Notes under the pieces: model-generated
What the model saw: only the letters and a program-made list of their open reading frames with translations
Databases searched by the model: none
Told to the model about the DNA's origin: nothing
Shown: one piece after another, positions 6,695 to 9,518 of the stretch
Numbering within the stretch: position 1 is the first letter of the stretch
Layout: each line of letters starts with the position of its first letter
Position numbers and translations under genes: made by a program
Source of the DNA: Planctomycetaceae bacterium
GTDB lineage: Bacteria; Planctomycetota; Planctomycetia; Pirellulales; Pirellulaceae
Length of the DNA stretch: 9,518 bases
Direction of reading: 5' to 3'
NCBI GenBank assembly: GCA_007129635.1
Contig: SKVE01000958.1
Span: forward strand, 1 to 9,518

Positions 6695-8806
6695 TCAAGG
6701 ACCTTCCGACACGTAGCAGCGCAGCGACCGTGGTTTCAGGATCAGTCTGCCGGAATCGGGGGCCGCCGGACCTTTGCAGCTTGGGTAGATGTCGGCGGGC
6801 GGTTTGGCCGCGGTATCGATGAACAGCCGCCAGGTCCGATCCATGGCGATGTTTGGCAACGAGAACACGTGCGAGTTGGTGGTGGCGTTCATGATGATCA
6901 TCAGATCGCGAGATAATCCCTCGGTGTCCTCGCTGGCGGGCAGTGCTGCCCACAAGCAGATCAACGCGTTTTGGTCGCTGTGCCAGTCGACCACCTCGCC
7001 CTTCATGCCATACCAATCCACCTCGGGCAGTCCGTTGGCGCCGTTGCCATCACCGCGAGGGTAACGTCGGCGGCGGATCGTGGGTTGTTCGCGGCGGAAA
7101 CGGATCAGGATCCGGCAGAAACGCAGCAGTTCGCGGTGATCGTGGACCAGGTTCCAATCGAACCACGACACGTCGTTGTCCTGGCAATAGGCATTGTTGT
7201 TGCCTCGCTGAGTCCTACGGCATTCGTCCCCGGCCAGCAGCATGGGGACACCCTGGCTGAGCAGCAGCGTGGCCATCAAGTTTTTGATCTGTCGGATGCG
7301 GGTCTCTTCGATCTCGGCGGCTGCGGCCGCATCCAGGTCGGCGTCCTGCAATTCACCTTCCCAGCCGTAGTTTTCGCTGCAATTGTGGTTATCGCCGTCG
7401 CGATTGTCCTCGCCATTGGCATCGTTGTGCTTGTAACGGTAGGTGACCAGATCGTTCAAGGTGAAGCCGTCGTGCGTGGTGATCAGATTCACGCTTGCCT
7501 CGGGCGTCCGGCCACTATGTTCGTAGAGATCGCTGGAACCGGCCAGCCGAGTAGCCATCGCGCCCAGCATGTACCCGTCGCCTCGCCAAAAGCGGCGGAT
7601 ATCATCCCGGTATCGGCCGTTCCATTCCGCCCAGCGGATTCCCCAGAACGAACCCACCTGGTACGCTCCGGCCGCGTCCCAAGCCTCGGCGATGATCTTC
7701 GTCTTGGCCAACACCGGGTCTTCGGCGATCTCTTCCACCAACGGGGAACTGCAGTTCAAGTTCCCGTCGCGGCCGCGGCTGAGGATCGAGGCCAGATCGA
7801 AGCGGAAACCGTCCACGTGGTAGTTCAAGACCCAGTGTCGCAGGCAATCCATGATCAGGCGACGGACGACAGGATGATTGCAATTCACCGTGTTGCCACA
7901 ACCCGAGTAGTTCCGATAGTACTTTCCGTCCTGATCCAACAGGTAGTACGTATGATTCTCCAGCCCTTTGAAGCTGAGTACCGGACCATGCTCGTTGCCT
8001 TCGCACGTATGGTTGAACACCACGTCCAAGATCACTTCGATCCCGGCCCGATGCATCTCCTTGACCAACGTCTTGAACTCCGAGACCTGCGCTCCCGGCT
8101 CGCGGCTGAGCGCATACCCCCGGTGCGGCGAAAAGAAGGCCATCGGGTCATAGCCCCAGTAGTTCGGCCGTCCTTGAGGCTGACCGTCAGGAGCCAGCAT
8201 CGGATACTCATGCACGGGCATCAGCTCGATCGCCGTGATTCCCAAACTCTTCAAATGCGAGATCTTTTCCAACATGCCCAGGTAGGTGCCCGGATGAGCC
8301 ACGCCGCTACTGGCGTGTTGGGTGAAACCGCGCACGTGCACTTCATAGATGACGGAATCTGCCAGATCGTAGTTCAGGCAGCGATCTCCCTCCCAATCAA
8401 AATCGTCGGCGATCACCACGCACTTGGGTGGGCGGAGGATACCGTCCGTCGAATGTTGAAAGTCGCCCGCTAACGCATGGGTGTAGGGGTCGATCAGGCG
8501 ACGCGAGCCATCAAACCAGTAGCCTCGATCGGGGGAACACGGGCCGTCGGCCTGGAGGTGATACAGTTGCCCGTGTCCGATTCCGCGAACAAAACCGCGC
8601 CACACGTCGCCCCAACGGTCGTCCTTGGGGTCCAGATCGATGACCTCGGCCGGCTCCAAATCGTCGATCTGATCGTACAGCAATAAACGCATTGCTGTCG
8701 CTGAATGGCTGTAAACCAAAAACTCGACGCCACTTTCCGACGCGATGGCCCCATACGAAGGCATCAATTTGAAATCCGACTCGACTTGCGGATAACGCAT
8801 TAACAT
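6695..8806 (-). CDS. glgX: Glycogen debranching enzyme, GlgX type (GH13 isoamylase)
   Basis: This 703-residue cytoplasmic enzyme hydrolyses alpha-1,6 branch points of glycogen or limit dextrins. Residues about 16-115 form an N-terminal CBM48-like domain: 'YGAIASESGVEFLVYSHSA', then the 'YHLQADGP' and 'RLIDPYTHALAG' blocks typical of GlgX/isoamylase. The GH13 barrel runs from about 150 to 570. Conserved regions are present: DVVFNHT (261-267), GFRFD with nucleophile D337, IIAEAWD with acid/base E374, and TTHDG with D446. The signature 'HNDANGEDNRDG' (460-471) and 'LLAGDE' (523-528) follow. A beta-sandwich C-domain extends from about 590 to 700, and the length is normal. The ATG start is preceded by GAGGA with a six-base gap. 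No other glycogen genes lie nearby in the window. TreX or plant-type isoamylase is the main alternative name, but the activity class is secure. Confidence 0.96.
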   Translation of the reverse strand: MLMRYPQVESDFKLMPSYGAIASESGVEFLVYSHSATAMRLLLYDQIDDLEPAEVIDLDPKDDRWGDVWRGFVRGIGHGQLYHLQADGPCSPDRGYWFDGSRRLIDPYTHALAGDFQHSTDGILRPPKCVVIADDFDWEGDRCLNYDLADSVIYEVHVRGFTQHASSGVAHPGTYLGMLEKISHLKSLGITAIELMPVHEYPMLAPDGQPQGRPNYWGYDPMAFFSPHRGYALSREPGAQVSEFKTLVKEMHRAGIEVILDVVFNHTCEGNEHGPVLSFKGLENHTYYLLDQDGKYYRNYSGCGNTVNCNHPVVRRLIMDCLRHWVLNYHVDGFRFDLASILSRGRDGNLNCSSPLVEEIAEDPVLAKTKIIAEAWDAAGAYQVGSFWGIRWAEWNGRYRDDIRRFWRGDGYMLGAMATRLAGSSDLYEHSGRTPEASVNLITTHDGFTLNDLVTYRYKHNDANGEDNRDGDNHNCSENYGWEGELQDADLDAAAAAEIEETRIRQIKNLMATLLLSQGVPMLLAGDECRRTQRGNNNAYCQDNDVSWFDWNLVHDHRELLRFCRILIRFRREQPTIRRRRYPRGDGNGANGLPEVDWYGMKGEVVDWHSDQNALICLWAALPASEDTEGLSRDLMIIMNATTNSHVFSLPNIAMDRTWRLFIDTAAKPPADIYPSCKGPAAPDSGRLILKPRSLRCYVSEGP

Positions 8807-9138
8807 AAGCGGTCCTCAGACTGGTGAATCTGTCCATGATGTGCCCCATCACGAAACCATAACCCCCGGCTAAGACTCGGGCGGGCTGCGAGCGGGCTGA
8901 TCCTAGAAATCCAGGCCAACCCGGTCCCTTTGCAGCTCTCATGTAAAAAGGTTTCTATTTGAAAGCAATTGCATCTAGGGCAGATGGGAAGAATGGGGGA
9001 TATAAAACTTTCGCGAGCCATTCCCTCAAAGGTGTCGATGGCAACTGGTCTTGCAGGATCAAATCGGTTATGCTTGACGCGCGAGGAGTGATCTGCAGGT
9101 AAGGTGGGATTCAAAGCTCTGGATGATGGGCGGGTAAC
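8807..9138. other. Divergent intergenic region between glgX and the small basic protein gene
   Basis: No gene, RNA or repeat array is recognised in these 332 bp. The stretch 8941-9010 is AT-rich against its surroundings and contains the palindrome GCAATTGC (8965-8972) and a TATAAA box (9001-9006) with no good partner -35. Rightward, TTGACG (9074-9079) is a fair -35 but has only AGGTAA at the right distance. Leftward, TTGCTT and TACATG occur about 17 bases apart near 8943-8971 on the minus strand, again weak. These are only hints of promoters for the two flanking genes. A 104-codon minus-strand frame across the region is judged spurious. Confidence 0.5.
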
Positions 9139-9468
9139 ATGGCACGTAAAGTAGTGAATCGTAAGGAATTACGCGAGCAACACGAGGCTGCGGAACGCGC
9201 GGGAGCCGCAGCGGAACCCGAAAAAAAGAAAGTGGCCAAGCGAGCGCCGGCAAAACGGGCGCCGGCAAAACGGAAAAGCCGTGCGAAAGAACCGGTCGAA
9301 GTTCGGATGCGGGTGGTGTGGGGAGTGTACAGTCAGGCGATGAAGCTGGTAGATACATTCGCCCACGACGAAAAGAAGGCCGCCGAAAAGAAAGCCAACT
9401 CGTTGAGCCAGTCGGGCAAGACCCCGCACTTTGTGCAAAAAATCAAGCAGCCGATCGAGGAGGCATGA
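9139..9468 (+). CDS. Small Lys/Ala-rich basic protein, hypothetical
   Basis: This is a 109-residue protein of unknown function that resembles small conserved proteins I associate with planctomycetes; this is a recollection that has not been checked. Residues 1-25 are charged and probably helical, with an alanine cluster. Residues 28-50 are a strongly basic Lys/Ala/Pro stretch containing two copies of the pentamer RAPAK, similar in composition to histone-H1-like or AlgP tails. Residues 52-109 look like a small folded domain: 'EVRMRVVWGVYSQAMKLVDTF', a charged helix 'AHDEKKAAEKKANSLSQSG' and 'PHFVQKIKQPIEE'. There is no signal peptide or membrane segment. The start has only a weak GGGCGGG upstream, but the ATG is the only sensible choice. 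Nucleic-acid binding is possible from the basic tail but is unproven. The stop codon overlaps a candidate ATG of a downstream frame. Confidence 0.8.
   Translation: MARKVVNRKELREQHEAAERAGAAAEPEKKKVAKRAPAKRAPAKRKSRAKEPVEVRMRVVWGVYSQAMKLVDTFAHDEKKAAEKKANSLSQSGKTPHFVQKIKQPIEEA
9244..9273 (+). repeat. Exact 15-bp tandem duplication inside the small basic protein gene
   Basis: GCGCCGGCAAAACGG occurs twice in direct tandem (9244-9258 and 9259-9273), encoding two five-residue APAKR-type units in the basic tail. The unit is a multiple of three, so copy number can change without a frameshift. The identity at nucleotide level suggests a recent duplication or slippage. Confidence 0.9.
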
Positions 9469-9518
9469 GATTGCAGGGCACCGGGAGGCTCGGCAAAACT
9501 GGTTCTCGTCCCGCTGGA
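9465..9518 (+). CDS. Possible start of a downstream gene, cut by the window edge
   Basis: An ATG overlaps the previous stop codon (ATGA), and the frame stays open for 18 codons to the right edge. GAGGAGG lies immediately upstream but is unusually close to the ATG (one base from the core), which weakens the call. The visible peptide starts MRLQGTGRLG and is not recognised. It could equally be chance in untranslated sequence. Confidence 0.25.
   Translation, partial: MRLQGTGRLGKTGSRPAG

Noticed and set aside
6971..8473. Plus-strand open frame of 500 codons antisense to glgX
   Set aside because: It lies wholly inside glgX, which has all its catalytic motifs. The antisense peptide is valine/isoleucine-rich with no recognisable domain, as expected of a GC-rich shadow frame.
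8800..9114. Minus-strand open frame of 104 codons with a CPRC motif in the glgX upstream spacer
   Set aside because: Only one Cys pair is present, it has no convincing family resemblance, it overlaps the glgX start, and it crosses the likely promoter region.
9040..9125. Possible tRNA-like segment with GGGATTCAAAGCTC
   Set aside because: No acceptor, D or anticodon arms can be paired around it.

Overview
The window looks like ordinary chromosomal DNA from a planctomycete, probably of the Pirellula/Rhodopirellula type. This is an inference from gene content: a DUF1571 secreted protein, a TadG-like von Willebrand protein with a long aromatic insert, a Tat-exported Gfo/Idh/MocA oxidoreductase, an SGNH hydrolase fused to a Dabb domain, and a small Lys/Ala-rich protein of a type I associate with planctomycetes. 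I see no RNA gene, CRISPR array, insertion sequence, attachment site or phage gene. Genes are moderately GC-rich, well spaced and intact, apart from those cut by the window edges.

Layout. (1) 2-1234 (+) is the C-terminal part of a TadG-like VWA protein whose start lies left of the window. (2) 1252-2118 (-) is a short-chain dehydrogenase/reductase, convergent with gene 1. (3) A 104-bp divergent spacer leads to 2223-3260 (+), an exported SGNH/GDSL hydrolase with a C-terminal Dabb domain. After a 133-bp gap comes 3394-4764 (+), a Tat-signal Gfo/Idh/MocA oxidoreductase. (4) 4835-5488 (-) is a glyoxalase-II-like metallo-beta-lactamase hydrolase with a GTG start. (5) A 244-bp divergent spacer leads to 5733-6617 (+), a secreted DUF1571 protein that ends at a textbook intrinsic terminator (6651-6688). 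(6) 6695-8806 (-) is a complete GlgX-type glycogen debranching enzyme. (7) A 332-bp divergent spacer leads to 9139-9468 (+), a small basic protein. A possible further gene overlaps its stop codon and runs off the right edge.

The genes do not form one obvious pathway. The SGNH hydrolase and the Tat oxidoreductase are co-directional and could act together on extracytoplasmic carbohydrates or their esters. GlgX serves cytoplasmic glycogen turnover, and the hydrolase at 4835-5488 probably handles thioesters such as S-lactoylglutathione-type adducts. The VWA protein belongs to the cell-surface/pilus (Tad-like) world. I found no convincing undescribed multi-gene system. The points most worth a second look are the SGNH-Dabb fusion, the large insert in the VWA domain, the uncharacterised DUF1571 protein with a hairpin over its ribosome binding site, and the small Lys/Ala protein with an exact 15-bp tandem duplication.
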